The notes below the pieces were generated by a model that was given only the letters and a program-made list of their open reading frames with translations, was not told where the DNA came from and did no database searches. A program made the translations under genes and the position numbers. Of a stretch of DNA of 64,000 bases, positions 32,663-41,880 are shown piece by piece. The stretch is from NCBI RefSeq assembly GCF_018598225.1, contig NZ_JAHESF010000029.1:26772-90771 (forward strand), written 5' to 3'. Origin of the DNA: Chryseosolibacter histidinae. Its GTDB lineage: Bacteria > Bacteroidota > Bacteroidia > Cytophagales > Cyclobacteriaceae. Each line of letters opens with the position of its first letter. The first letter of the stretch is position 1.

Positions 32663-35050
32663 TTACTCACTTCTCAGCGATTCGACAGGGTTCCCCATCG
32701 CTGCTTTCAGTGCCTGGAAGCTGATAGTGATCATTGCGATGGCGAAGGCTGCGAGCCCTGCAACAATGAAGATGCCGGCGCCGAGCTTGATGCTGTACTG
32801 GAAGTCTTCAAGCCAGGCAGACATCACAAAATAAGCGGCGACACTGGCCATCAGGAAGGCCACAAAGATCAGCCTGATGAACTCCGACGACAGCTTGTAA
32901 AGGATTGTGACGTTGCTGGCACCCAGAACCTTGCGGATGCCGATCTCCTTGCGCCGTTGCTCCGCCGTGAAGGCAGAGAGTGCAAACAGTCCCAGCCCGG
33001 CAATGACCATGGCCAGCAGGGTAAAGTGTGTGAACATGCTGGCAAACGCCTGCTCATTGCGGTAGAGGTTGGCAAACTGCTCGTCAAGAAAAGCATATTC
33101 GAAGGTGCTTCCCGGGTTTACTTTCTTCCACGTTTCTTCAATGTAAGCGATGGTCTCCTTCACATTGCCGGCTTTCACCTTTACCGACATGGCAGGATTA
33201 TTCTGATTGTACAACATGAACATAGGCTCGAGGCGATGCCTGATGGTGGCAAAATGAAAATCTTTGACCACGCCGATCACGGTGTAGGCAGTGAGGTCTG
33301 TAGGGTTAGGGCCACTCTGCAGGCTGATCTTTTTGCCCACGGGGTCGTTCCATTTCAGCAGCCGTGTCATTTCTTCATTGATGATCATGGAGAGCGAGTC
33401 ATCGAAGTCGAGCGAGAAGTTTCTGCCCGCGATCATCTCCATGTTCATGGCCGGGATAAACGATTCATCCGCCGACATAATGCTGGTGATGATGTTGGTT
33501 GCTGAGGTAGCGCCTTCCGGTACAATGTTCGTCCGGCCCAGCTGCTGACCGATGCGCGCAGAGGATGTGCCCACCGCGGCAATATCCTTGTTGCGCAGAA
33601 GCTCGTCGCGTAAGGTGGAGGCACGGCCCACAGCGGCGCCGCTCTGTTGCACACTGATCACCTGATCGCGACTGTAGCCGAGGTCTGCGGTATAAATGAA
33701 GTTCATCTGCTGGTATACGATACCGGTTCCTACCATCAGCGCAATGGAGATGGTGAACTGCAGCACCACCAGCGCTTTTCTCAGGCGGATGCCGCTCGTT
33801 GAGTTTTTGAACGAGCCTTTCAGCACCAGCACAGGTTTGAAGCCAGAAAGCACAAAGGCAGGATAGAGGCCTGCAAGCGTACCCACGATCAACACCATAG
33901 CGGTGACCATCAGCAGGCTCAGCGGCTCCAGCAGGATGTTGAAATCGGCAAAACGCTGATAGTTGCTGTTCAGGATCGGCACCAGGGCAAACACCACGGC
34001 AAATGCAAACACGGCGCCGATGAGGGTAACAAGAATGGACTCCGTGAGATGCTGCCCGATGAGTTGGTAACGCACGGCACCGATCACCTTGCGCATGCCC
34101 ACCTCCTTGGCGCGGCCTGCAGACCGGGCGGTGACCAGGTTCATGAAGTTGACCGCGGCCAGCACAAGGATCAGGGTTGCAATAATGGAAAGTACATAAA
34201 CATTAAGCCTGTCTGATTTATTGGCGTTGGTCTCGAACAGGATCTCTTTCGAGCCCAGGTGAACGTCTTCGAGCTTTTGTACCACGGGTGTGAAAAACTC
34301 GTAGGCGTTGTTCTTTTTACTGATGGACTGAAGTTTTCTGTTCAGGTCAGTGATGTCTGCAGGCTTGTCGAGCAGGAGGTAAGTGAAGCAGAAAATGCCC
34401 TGCCACGTTTCAAGCGATTGCCGCAGCCCGTCTTCACCTTGTCCCGGCACCAGGGTGCGCAGCAGATCGAACTGGAGGTGCGAATTTTTCGGCGGGTCTG
34501 CCAGCACAGCAGTGACATGCAGGTCAGTGGTCTGGTTCAGCTTGACTGTTTTGCCGATAGCGTTCTCATCTCCGAAGATCTTTTTGGCGAGCGATTGTGT
34601 AATGGCTATGGAACCGGGTTGATCGAGGATCTCCGTGGTGGCGCCATCCACTACTTTAAAGTCGAACACTTCAAACACACTGGGATCGACCCTGAAAGCA
34701 GCCTCACACTTCAGCGCATTGTCTCCGTAGCTGAGGTCGTAACGGCCACCGCCCGTGAAGCGAACACTTTTCAAAACTTCGGGCAGCTCTTCTGTGGCCA
34801 CGGGCCCAAGCTGTGGCTGGGTAACGCCTACCAGCTTGCTGCTCACGCCTTCAGCACTGTCGATGGTGAGCACCCTGACAATATTCCTGTACTGCTTATG
34901 AAAAGTATCGTACGAGAGATCTTCTCTTACATACAGGTAAATGATCATGCTGGCGGCCAGCCCTAAGGCCAACCCGGCGATCTTGATGAACGAATACCCT
35001 TTATGCTTCAGCAGGTTGCGAAGCCCGATGGTGAAATAATTTTTGAACAT
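32663..35050 (-). CDS. MacB/FtsX-type ABC transporter permease (paralog 6)
   Basis: The protein has 795 residues when started at 35050 (MFKNYFTIGLRNLLKHKG), matching the paralogs; an in-frame start 213 bases upstream adds 71 residues unlike any family member. TM1 is SFIKIAGLALGLAASMIIYL, followed by REDLSYDTFH. Coupling segments are AKEVGMRKVIGAVRYQL and RKEIGIRKVLGASNVTI; the tail is NPVESLRSE. Divergently arranged with the MFS-like gene at 35273. A repeat-filled spacer of 243 bases separates it from paralog 5, so the two are probably separate transcripts. Confidence 0.9.
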   Translation of the reverse strand: MFKNYFTIGLRNLLKHKGYSFIKIAGLALGLAASMIIYLYVREDLSYDTFHKQYRNIVRVLTIDSAEGVSSKLVGVTQPQLGPVATEELPEVLKSVRFTGGGRYDLSYGDNALKCEAAFRVDPSVFEVFDFKVVDGATTEILDQPGSIAITQSLAKKIFGDENAIGKTVKLNQTTDLHVTAVLADPPKNSHLQFDLLRTLVPGQGEDGLRQSLETWQGIFCFTYLLLDKPADITDLNRKLQSISKKNNAYEFFTPVVQKLEDVHLGSKEILFETNANKSDRLNVYVLSIIATLILVLAAVNFMNLVTARSAGRAKEVGMRKVIGAVRYQLIGQHLTESILVTLIGAVFAFAVVFALVPILNSNYQRFADFNILLEPLSLLMVTAMVLIVGTLAGLYPAFVLSGFKPVLVLKGSFKNSTSGIRLRKALVVLQFTISIALMVGTGIVYQQMNFIYTADLGYSRDQVISVQQSGAAVGRASTLRDELLRNKDIAAVGTSSARIGQQLGRTNIVPEGATSATNIITSIMSADESFIPAMNMEMIAGRNFSLDFDDSLSMIINEEMTRLLKWNDPVGKKISLQSGPNPTDLTAYTVIGVVKDFHFATIRHRLEPMFMLYNQNNPAMSVKVKAGNVKETIAYIEETWKKVNPGSTFEYAFLDEQFANLYRNEQAFASMFTHFTLLAMVIAGLGLFALSAFTAEQRRKEIGIRKVLGASNVTILYKLSSEFIRLIFVAFLMASVAAYFVMSAWLEDFQYSIKLGAGIFIVAGLAAFAIAMITISFQALKAAMGNPVESLRSE

Positions 35051-35272
35051 GGCTCTGGTGGTGATTGGTTGTCTGGCGTCAATTGTGATGCCACTAACTA
35101 ATGATGTGAGCACGAGGCAAAAAGTTGAATAGAATATTTTCAAACTGACCGTTTTTGCCCAAATATGTTCGCAGGCGGGCAGTTGGCCCCGATTATTTCT
35201 TTCTCTTCGATCGCGAGATCCGGTAAATTGCATTTTGTCGTACGTTCGGTAACAACAAATCAATTTACCTGC

Positions 35273-36358
35273 ATGGAATCAACCGCAACCCGAAGGATCG
35301 ACTGGGAGATGATCTTCGCCCTGGCAGCGCTGGATGCCGGGATCATCATCAGTTGGACGGCCTATCATAACTTTCAACCGAAGCTGCTGGTCCACTTTCA
35401 TTTTCAGCACCTTGAAAAATTTGTGCTCGTCGCGCAAAGCATCGTGATGTTGTCAGTGCCCTTGCTCGCAGGATGGCTTACAGACTATTATCGCAGAAAG
35501 CAGGGCAGCGGTTTTTCGGTATTTGCCGTGGGTATCAGTGTGGCTTCGATGATCTTTATGGCGGTGGCCTTCACCATATCAGATCAGGCATTTGTGAATC
35601 TTATCTGGCTGTTGCCGGCGTTGATCATTTTCTGGCTCATCTCCATGAATGTTTTTCACAGTCCTGCCAACGCTATTCTCGAAGCTTTTACCAAAAGTCC
35701 GCAGTTGCCGCTGATGATGGCAGTGCTCACCATTTCGACGGTGCTCATTCACGGAATGAAACCTGTATTGCTTTCAACATTGGAGAAGGCGGGAGGCGCT
35801 TTTACTTTTGTGGCGGGTGGCGTGATCCTCATCGTAACCGGGATCTGGTTTACGAGAAGCACCCGGAAGCTTTCGCTCGATCACGGTGAAGGAACACATG
35901 AAGCAGACCGGTTTCACATCGTTGCACTTTATGGTTTGCTCGCCGGGTTGTGTAATAGTCTCATCCTGCATTTCTTTCCAGGTATCTTGCAAAGCAAATT
36001 CGGGGCGCAGGAAACGATCTTTCACGACCACCTCTACATCTCGCTAGTATTGGGTATTGCAGCGGTGGCAGCATTTCCGCTGAGCGGCATTGTGCAGAAG
36101 ACCGGTATCTACAAGGCGTTGGTAGTATCGTTGCTCACAACCTTTGTAGCGATGCTGCTCATCCTGGTGTCGGGTATTTATGCGGTGAGCATTGGGGCGT
36201 CACTGCTTCTCGCTGCGGCTTACAGCGTTGTGCTGATCACTGCCTTTCCCCATGCACTGAATAACATCAGCGCCCGTAATGCTACGTTCGGTACTGGTTT
36301 GTTTTTTGCATCGTTTGAATTTTTTGAAGTTTTGTTCTCTCTGTTCTCTACCCACTGA
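35273..36358 (+). CDS. MFS-like multi-pass membrane transporter
   Basis: The protein has 361 residues from the ATG at 35273 (MESTATRRIDWEMIFALAAL); the longer frame upstream lacks a plausible start and crosses the divergent promoter region. About ten to eleven hydrophobic helices are visible, with a basic cytoplasmic loop after the second (GWLTDYYRRKQGSG) that recalls the MFS loop-2 motif GxxxDxxxRR. It is somewhat shorter than the 12-helix norm. The substrate is unknown. A 14-base gap to the SPOR-domain gene indicates co-transcription. Confidence 0.72.
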   Translation: MESTATRRIDWEMIFALAALDAGIIISWTAYHNFQPKLLVHFHFQHLEKFVLVAQSIVMLSVPLLAGWLTDYYRRKQGSGFSVFAVGISVASMIFMAVAFTISDQAFVNLIWLLPALIIFWLISMNVFHSPANAILEAFTKSPQLPLMMAVLTISTVLIHGMKPVLLSTLEKAGGAFTFVAGGVILIVTGIWFTRSTRKLSLDHGEGTHEADRFHIVALYGLLAGLCNSLILHFFPGILQSKFGAQETIFHDHLYISLVLGIAAVAAFPLSGIVQKTGIYKALVVSLLTTFVAMLLILVSGIYAVSIGASLLLAAAYSVVLITAFPHALNNISARNATFGTGLFFASFEFFEVLFSLFSTH

Positions 36359-36372
36359 CAATATCGCTACGA

Positions 36373-36855
36373 ATGACATCTTCAGATAACCCTTTTCTTT
36401 GGAACGGCCTCGTGGTGCTCACCGTTTTCGTCGGTGCATCTGTTACAATACTCACCCTGAATAAGGAACGGTATTTTCCCCACCTTTACGAACGGCACAG
36501 CGAAGCGGTACATCATGATACAACGGAGCACGTGGCCGATGCAGCAGCGCCGTTGCAGACTCATCACGATACATTGACGGCAGTGACAGATGAGCATCAA
36601 CCCGAACTCCTGAGCAATGGTAAATATGCATTGATCGCAGGAAGCTTCCGCTCAGAAGTATACGCCAGAAGTTATCAGCTCGCGCTGAATGAAAATATAC
36701 CGGAGCTCCATCCCGAGATCATTCCTTACACATCTGATGAAAACACTTATTACCGTGTGGTGGTAATTCGTTCGCAAGACTGGTCCAACGTGATCGCGTT
36801 GAAGAAGCAATTGGCCCAGGCAGGAAAACCGTCGTGGGTTGCCGTTTCACCTTAA
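36373..36855 (+). CDS. Membrane-anchored SPOR-domain protein
   Basis: The protein has 160 residues. One transmembrane helix lies near the N-terminus (~12-30, GLVVLTVFVGASVTILTL), then a His/Asp-rich linker (~35-80) and a C-terminal SPOR domain (~83-158) with KYALIAGSFRSEVYA and NTYYRVVVIRSQDWSNVIAL. SPOR domains bind denuded peptidoglycan glycan strands at division septa, so this is likely a periplasm-facing envelope protein. It is 14 bases after the MFS-like gene and convergent with a decayed permease fragment 23 bases away. Confidence 0.85.
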   Translation: MTSSDNPFLWNGLVVLTVFVGASVTILTLNKERYFPHLYERHSEAVHHDTTEHVADAAAPLQTHHDTLTAVTDEHQPELLSNGKYALIAGSFRSEVYARSYQLALNENIPELHPEIIPYTSDENTYYRVVVIRSQDWSNVIALKKQLAQAGKPSWVAVSP

Positions 36856-36878
36856 GTTGTTGAATAACCGGAAGCGAT

Positions 36879-37304
36879 TTACACCAGCGCTTTTTTGGGA
36901 TTGCGCGAGCGTGAATGATACGTGATGATATCGAAGAGTGTAGTGTCGGCTACGGGGCTTTCACTTTCAACGAGCGGCTTGTCATCGTAGCGCACTAACT
37001 GATCATCAGCAGCGCTTGTGTTACGCGGTGTGTGTACTGCCTCAGGCACCTCATCCTTGATTCGCCGAGCAATGGGCGCAGGAGCGGTAAGTGAGTGCTC
37101 ATGCTCATCGGCCATGATAGCGGGTGCGTAGGGAGTATTGTTTATGTTGCTTTGGCGTTTAGTAAAATTGGCTTCGTCGTCGATATAGTCCATCAGCAGG
37201 AGGCAGCAGACAACACCTGCAGAAAGCCCGAAGATGTTGATGATGGTGTAAGCCTTGTTTCGCATCATGCTCCGCAGGGCTATCGTGAGGTAATTTCTGA
37301 TCAT
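36879..37304 (-). pseudogene. Truncated MacB/FtsX permease remnant (N-terminal 141 residues)
   Basis: From the ATG at 37304 the frame reads MIRNYLTIALRSMMRNKAYT and IINIFGLSAGVVCCLLLMDY, matching the N-terminus and TM1 of the six full permeases. The periplasmic core is recognisable but eroded (APAPIARRIKDEVPEAVHT, ADTTLFDI), and the frame stops after KKALV, where intact copies continue with a conserved (S)xxTxxKYFG block. About 650 residues are missing. No continuation was found in the 23 bases before the SPOR gene, so the 3' part is deleted rather than frameshifted. A seventh family member that has decayed is the simplest reading. Confidence 0.82.
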
Positions 37305-37445
37305 GGCCACAGTTCGTTTATCTGTGGATGCCCGTTCCAACATTGGTGCCACGCAGAAAAACCTCAAATCCAGCTCAAAAACGGGCTTTTGACCGGCAGT
37401 GATCTTCAGAATTGAACATGGGTGTCCGGATGTGAACTGGGATTA

Positions 37446-37591
37446 GTTTCAAGTTTAAAATTTGAAGTTTAAAGTTGAAGACGGGGCAACTATCAGAAAC
37501 GGGCACTGAAGCAAAATTGTGACGAAGTCCTCCACCAGACGGACGCAGCTTCAATTTGAAAACTTCAAACCTGAAACTTCAAACTTGAAAC
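37446..37591. repeat. AAGTTTAA-word inverted repeat, second locus
   Basis: The left arm (37446-37480) contains GTTTCAAGTTTAAAATTTG and AAGTTTAAAGTTGAAG. The right arm (37549-37591) contains CTTCAATTTGAAAACTTC and AAACTTCAAACTTGAAAC. The outermost GTTTCAAGTTT pairs with AAACTTGAAAC exactly. It ends 8 bases from the kup stop codon. Same word class as 4761-4955. Confidence 0.75.
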
Positions 37592-37598
37592 CTCAACC

Positions 37599-39557
37599 TC
37601 ATTCCTTCTCCCGCTTAATTTTAACCTTCGCCTGCGGCCCTACCTGGATCGGTACTTTTTCAATCTCCAAGTTGGCGGCTTCGATGCCGTAGAGTTCTTC
37701 GGTGGAAAGGCTGTTGGCCTTCAGAAGACGGTAGCCCTGGATGATAAGCCGTTCGAAGTTCGAGATCTCACTGTCAGACGATGCCCATGAATGCAGGATG
37801 ATAAATTTGAAATCAGCCATCATGCTGTATTTGTGCAGCGCAGGGTAGGGGCTGGTGAGATCGATCTCCCCGGCATCAGCCATTTCGTGAATGATCTTGT
37901 TGAAGATGAGGTTCACACGATGGTCAGTCTTGAACCCGAGCTTGATGCGTACGAAGAAACACTTCTTCGGAATGATGGTATCCACCACATATTTGCTGGT
38001 GAAAGGATTGTCTACCGTATCCACATGCACAAACCAATATACATCGGCGCGTTTGGGGCGCTTCTTGAAAATGGAGTAGATGATGTTCGAGTCGATGTAG
38101 CGCTTGCTGTCGGCCATGGCGAGATACACCAGGTTGGTGGCCTCCTTGGGTACGGTGGTATCAGCCTGCAGGTCCTGGATCATGCCCACATAATGTTTCA
38201 GATCGACAAACTCAGTATGCCGCTCACGAAGTCTCCGCGCGCGCAGAAGAATGTACATCATGATGAAGAACAACGAGGCGATGGTAAAGCTGAACCATCC
38301 GCCGTGAGCGAACTTGTTCAGGTTCGAAATGAGGAACGCGCCTTCGATGGAGAAGAACAATACTCCGAGTGCGAGTGACCGCCACGTGGATTTACGTGTG
38401 ACGGAAAAATAGTAGACCAGCAATGAAGTGGTCATGAGCATATCGAACGTGATGGCCAGGCCGTAAGCGCCTTCCATACGCTGCGATTCCTTAAAGATGA
38501 GCACCACCAGAATACATCCCAGCATCAGGATCCAGTTGATGGCCGGCACATAGATCTGTCCCTTTACCGTGCTGGGATACCTTACCCGTGTGGAGGGCCA
38601 CAGCTTGAGCTTCATTGCTTCGTTCACCAGCGTGAAGGTGCCCGAGATCAACGCCTGGCTCGCAATGATGGTGGCCATGGTGGCGAGTATGATGCCGAAG
38701 ATCTTCAGGTAGTCGGGCATGATCTCGAAGAACGGGATCCGGTCTCCGAGGAACTCGTTTTTGTGCTCCAGCAGGTAGGCACCCTGCCCGAAATAGCTTA
38801 ATAACAAAGCTACCTTGACAAAGCCCCAGCCCACCCTGATGTTGCCTTTGCCCACGTGCCCCAGATCAGAGTACATGGCCTCCGCTCCGGTGGTGCAGAG
38901 AAAGACAGCGCCGAGGATCCAGAAACCGCCGGGATATTTCACCAGCAGGTTGAATGCATACACAGGGTTGATAGCCTGCAGTATCTCCGGCTTGTGCATG
39001 AGGTGCGAGAAACCGATCACCGCGATAAATGAGAACCACACCAGCATGATGGGTCCGAAAGTTCTGCCCACAACACCACTGCCGAACTGTTGGAAAATGA
39101 AAAGACCTACCAGGATCACTACCACAATGGTGATGATGGTTCTCGACGATATGTTGGGATCGAGCGTGCGTAAACCTTCGATGGCCGAGGTCACACTGAT
39201 GGCCGGTGTGATGAAACCGTCGGAGATCAGCGTGGCACAACCGATGATCGCGGGGAAGATCACCCAGCCCGCCTTGTACCGGCGTACCAGTGCATAAAGC
39301 GCGAAGATCCCACCTTCACCTTTGTTGTCTGCGCTCAACGCCAGGTACACATATTTGATGGTGGTGATCAGCGTTAGGGTCCAGAAGACGCATGACAAAC
39401 CGCCGAAGATGATGTCTTCTGTAATGGGATGCTCATCTACAATGAACCGGAAGGTATAGATGGGCGATGTGCCGATATCTCCGTAAATGATACCAAGCGA
39501 AATAAGAACACCAGCGGTTGATAGCGGGGTAAGATGTTTGTCGTGTGTATAAGCCAT
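37599..39557 (-). CDS. kup: KUP-family potassium uptake transporter
   Basis: The 652-residue inner-membrane K+ transporter shows the N-terminal signature YGDIGTSPIYTF at residues 25-36, then twelve hydrophobic helices to about residue 440 (KGEGGIFALYALVRRYK, LISDGFITPAISVTSAIEGL, TTGAEAMYSDLGHVG) and a ~210-residue cytoplasmic C-terminal domain. Length and motif order fit the family. It is the second gene of a pair with the type II NADH dehydrogenase, only 2 bases downstream of its stop, so both are almost certainly on one mRNA. Proton-coupled K+ uptake next to a respiratory enzyme is a sensible pairing (inference). Confidence 0.96.
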   Translation of the reverse strand: MAYTHDKHLTPLSTAGVLISLGIIYGDIGTSPIYTFRFIVDEHPITEDIIFGGLSCVFWTLTLITTIKYVYLALSADNKGEGGIFALYALVRRYKAGWVIFPAIIGCATLISDGFITPAISVTSAIEGLRTLDPNISSRTIITIVVVILVGLFIFQQFGSGVVGRTFGPIMLVWFSFIAVIGFSHLMHKPEILQAINPVYAFNLLVKYPGGFWILGAVFLCTTGAEAMYSDLGHVGKGNIRVGWGFVKVALLLSYFGQGAYLLEHKNEFLGDRIPFFEIMPDYLKIFGIILATMATIIASQALISGTFTLVNEAMKLKLWPSTRVRYPSTVKGQIYVPAINWILMLGCILVVLIFKESQRMEGAYGLAITFDMLMTTSLLVYYFSVTRKSTWRSLALGVLFFSIEGAFLISNLNKFAHGGWFSFTIASLFFIMMYILLRARRLRERHTEFVDLKHYVGMIQDLQADTTVPKEATNLVYLAMADSKRYIDSNIIYSIFKKRPKRADVYWFVHVDTVDNPFTSKYVVDTIIPKKCFFVRIKLGFKTDHRVNLIFNKIIHEMADAGEIDLTSPYPALHKYSMMADFKFIILHSWASSDSEISNFERLIIQGYRLLKANSLSTEELYGIEAANLEIEKVPIQVGPQAKVKIKREKE

Positions 39558-39559
39558 TT

Positions 39560-40867
39560 TTATTGTACCCCGTCTTTTGGACGGGCAATAATAAGTCTGT
39601 TGCTTTTATCGAATGAGAAATAACTCCACAACCAACTGAGAAGAACAAAGAATTTATTCCTGAAGCCGATGAGCGACATCAGGTGTACGAACATCCACAC
39701 GAACCACGCAAAGAAGCCCTGGAACTTGAAGGCCTTCAGGTCTACAACGGCACGGTTACGGCCTATTGTTGCCATGGAGCCCTTGTCGAAATACCGGAAG
39801 GGTTTCATCTCTTTTTTATTGATCAGGCGACAGATGTTTTTGGCCACGAGCTCCCCCTGCTGCTGTGCCGGAGGGGCCATCATGGGGTGACCTTTCGGGA
39901 ATTTGGGATCGACACCTTCCATCAGGGCTACATCGCCGATCGCAAAAATATTGTCATAACCTTTCACCCGGTTGAACTCATCCACAAGAAGACGCGAAGA
40001 CCGCCCGAACGCCTCGGCCTTTAAACCTGCCACAGGATTTCCCTTCACGCCGGCGGCCCAGATCAGTGTGCGACTGATCAGTTTTTCACCTGTGCTCATC
40101 AGTACTTCATGGCCGTCGTACGATTTTACGGCGGTGTTCAGGTGTACATGCACGCCCATCTTTTTCAAATATTCAAGCGCCTTTGTGCCGGCTTCTTCTG
40201 ACATGCCGTTGAGCAGGCGTGGCGTTGCTTCCACGATGTGAATATCCATCTGGCTCACTTCCAGCTCAGGATAGTCTTTGGGAAAGATGTCGTGCTTGAG
40301 CTCGGAGATAGCACCGGCCAGCTCAACGCCGGTAGGTCCGCCGCCTACGATGACAAAATCCATGAGGCTGTTCATGAGCTCCTTGTCATCGGTAAGCAAG
40401 GCCGTTTCAAAATTTCTGATGATGATATTCCGAAGCTTGATGGCGTCGATGATGGTTTTCATCGGATGGGAATTCTGCTCCACATCCTTGAGTCCGTAAA
40501 AGTTGGTCTCAGCGCCGCTGGCAATCACCAGGTAATCATACTTCACACTGCCGATAGAAGTTTCTATACACCTGGTTTCGGGTTTGATGGCCGTGACCTC
40601 GCCGAGACGGAAATAAAAATCGTGGGTATTTCTGAAGTGTTTTCTAAAAGGGAATACGATGGAACTCGTTTCCAATGCTGATGTAGCAACCTGATAAAGC
40701 AGGGGCTGAAAGCAATGATGGTTATACTTGTCAAAAAGCACCGTCTGGGTTTGTGTACCCACAAGTCCCTTTGCTACTTCCAACCCTCCGAAACCACCAC
40801 CGATAATGATAACGCGGGGTTTGCCCAGGTCTGCTATACGCGTTTGCGTGGTTATTAATTTGGGCAT
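39560..40867 (-). CDS. ndh: Type II NADH dehydrogenase (FAD-dependent, non-proton-pumping)
   Basis: The protein has 435 residues. The first dinucleotide-binding fold is IIIGGGFGGLEVAKGL (residues ~20-36), the second GGGPTGVELAGAISELKHD (~173-191), and the FAD-contact motif is IFAIGDVA (~312). A C-terminal hydrophobic stretch FFAWFVWMFVHLMSLIGF (~390-410) probably anchors it to the inner membrane, as for NDH-2 enzymes. It oxidises NADH and reduces quinone. It precedes kup with a 2-base gap. A perfect -7-type element (TAAATTTG on the minus strand) lies at 40905-40912. Confidence 0.93.
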   Translation of the reverse strand: MPKLITTQTRIADLGKPRVIIIGGGFGGLEVAKGLVGTQTQTVLFDKYNHHCFQPLLYQVATSALETSSIVFPFRKHFRNTHDFYFRLGEVTAIKPETRCIETSIGSVKYDYLVIASGAETNFYGLKDVEQNSHPMKTIIDAIKLRNIIIRNFETALLTDDKELMNSLMDFVIVGGGPTGVELAGAISELKHDIFPKDYPELEVSQMDIHIVEATPRLLNGMSEEAGTKALEYLKKMGVHVHLNTAVKSYDGHEVLMSTGEKLISRTLIWAAGVKGNPVAGLKAEAFGRSSRLLVDEFNRVKGYDNIFAIGDVALMEGVDPKFPKGHPMMAPPAQQQGELVAKNICRLINKKEMKPFRYFDKGSMATIGRNRAVVDLKAFKFQGFFAWFVWMFVHLMSLIGFRNKFFVLLSWLWSYFSFDKSNRLIIARPKDGVQ

Positions 40868-40904
40868 TGAGCTTTTTAGAGATAACCTTTTTTTAAAATT
40901 GTGC

Positions 40905-40912
40905 CAAATTTA
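40905..40912 (-). promoter_or_regulatory. Candidate -7 element for ndh-kup
   Basis: The minus strand reads TAAATTTG, a full match to the Bacteroidota TAnnTTTG element, 38 bases upstream of the ndh start. A well-spaced -33 element was not found (a TTTG at 40924-40927 is too close). Confidence 0.4.
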
Positions 40913-41033
40913 ATGTGTTTCCGCAAACCCGGAAAGAAAACCGGAGAATGTTGGTTGCCGCCGATTTTGACCATTAAACCCGGTTAAATAAATATTTCCT
41001 CCAATCGCAGGGGCATCTGTAACTAAATCGGTC

Positions 41034-41041
41034 TATTTTTG
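41034..41041 (+). promoter_or_regulatory. Candidate -7 element for the coiled-coil lipoprotein gene
   Basis: TATTTTTG matches TAnnTTTG and lies 29 bases before the ATG at 41071. No clear -33 element was found. Confidence 0.4.
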
Positions 41042-41070
41042 TGATTCTAACCCCTAAATTCAAGCACCTT

Positions 41071-41820
41071 ATGATCCGTAAAGTATTGTTTGCACTGCCT
41101 GTTGCTGCATTATTGACCGGCTGTGGCAACCAGGCAGAAAAAGAAACCCTTCAAAAGCAGGTTGACTCATTGAGCCTCGAGCTCGAACGCAGCCATCAGA
41201 TGTCTCAGGCCCTGACGGAAGTAGGAACCCTCATGGATTCCATCGACGCCAGCCGCCAGCTGCTGCGGGTAAACATGGTGGAAGGAACCACCTATTCGGA
41301 TTATGCCGCACGCATGAAAGACCTCAATGCCTACATCAAAGACACCCAGAAGAAGATCGATGACCTTGAAAAGTCAGTGAGGAACTCCAAGGCCAATGCC
41401 AATGCCTTCTCACGCACCATCAAGAAGCTGAAGGCCGACCTCGAATCAAAAACACAGGAGATAACGCTGCTTCAGGAGCAGGTTGAAAAATATCGCAACG
41501 AGAACCAGAACCTGGTAACTACTGTCGAGCTGCAGGACGCCGAGCTTGCCGACAAGGAAGTGCTGATCGAATCCAAGAACCAGGAGCTGGCCTTCATTGA
41601 AGCCCGCATCCAGGAGCTGATGATCCAGTCTAAGGTGAGTGAAGCTGACGCTTATTATACCAGGGCCGTTGCCGTAGAGGAAACCGCCAACCGCACCCGC
41701 CTGGCACCCCGTAAAAAGAAAGAAACCCTGAAAGAAGCGGTAGAGCTGTACAGAAAGGCCCTGTCGCTGGGTAAAAACGAGGCTGAGGCCAAGATTACAG
41801 AGATTGAAAAGAGACTCTGA
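41071..41820 (+). CDS. Coiled-coil lipoprotein
   Basis: The protein has 249 residues. The start at 41071 puts a lipobox LLTGC at residues 14-18 (MIRKVLFALPVAALLTGCG), so Cys18 is the lipidated residue. The rest is a long, Lys/Glu-rich helical coiled coil (KDTQKKIDDLEKSVRNSK, LKADLESKTQEITLLQEQVE) ending in a short TPR-like helix pair (EAVELYRKALSLGKNEAEAK). It is presumably anchored in a membrane facing the periplasm. The GTG 30 bases upstream would destroy the signal. Sixty bases separate it from the CNNM gene on the same strand. Confidence 0.82.
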   Translation: MIRKVLFALPVAALLTGCGNQAEKETLQKQVDSLSLELERSHQMSQALTEVGTLMDSIDASRQLLRVNMVEGTTYSDYAARMKDLNAYIKDTQKKIDDLEKSVRNSKANANAFSRTIKKLKADLESKTQEITLLQEQVEKYRNENQNLVTTVELQDAELADKEVLIESKNQELAFIEARIQELMIQSKVSEADAYYTRAVAVEETANRTRLAPRKKKETLKEAVELYRKALSLGKNEAEAKITEIEKRL

Positions 41821-41880
41821 GCATATTTAGAGTTTTGATTACTTTTGGGCTGCTTTTGGGCAGCCCTTTGCTTTTTAGAT

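Noticed and set aside
32597..33505. 302-codon plus-strand open frame
   Set aside because: It begins inside the GTCCAC repeat and runs antisense to the permease at 32663-35050; the protein is His/Asp-rich noise with no family resemblance.
35051..35263. 71-residue N-terminal extension of permease paralog 6
   Set aside because: No other paralog has it, and it would occupy the divergent promoter region; the start at 35050 aligns with the family.
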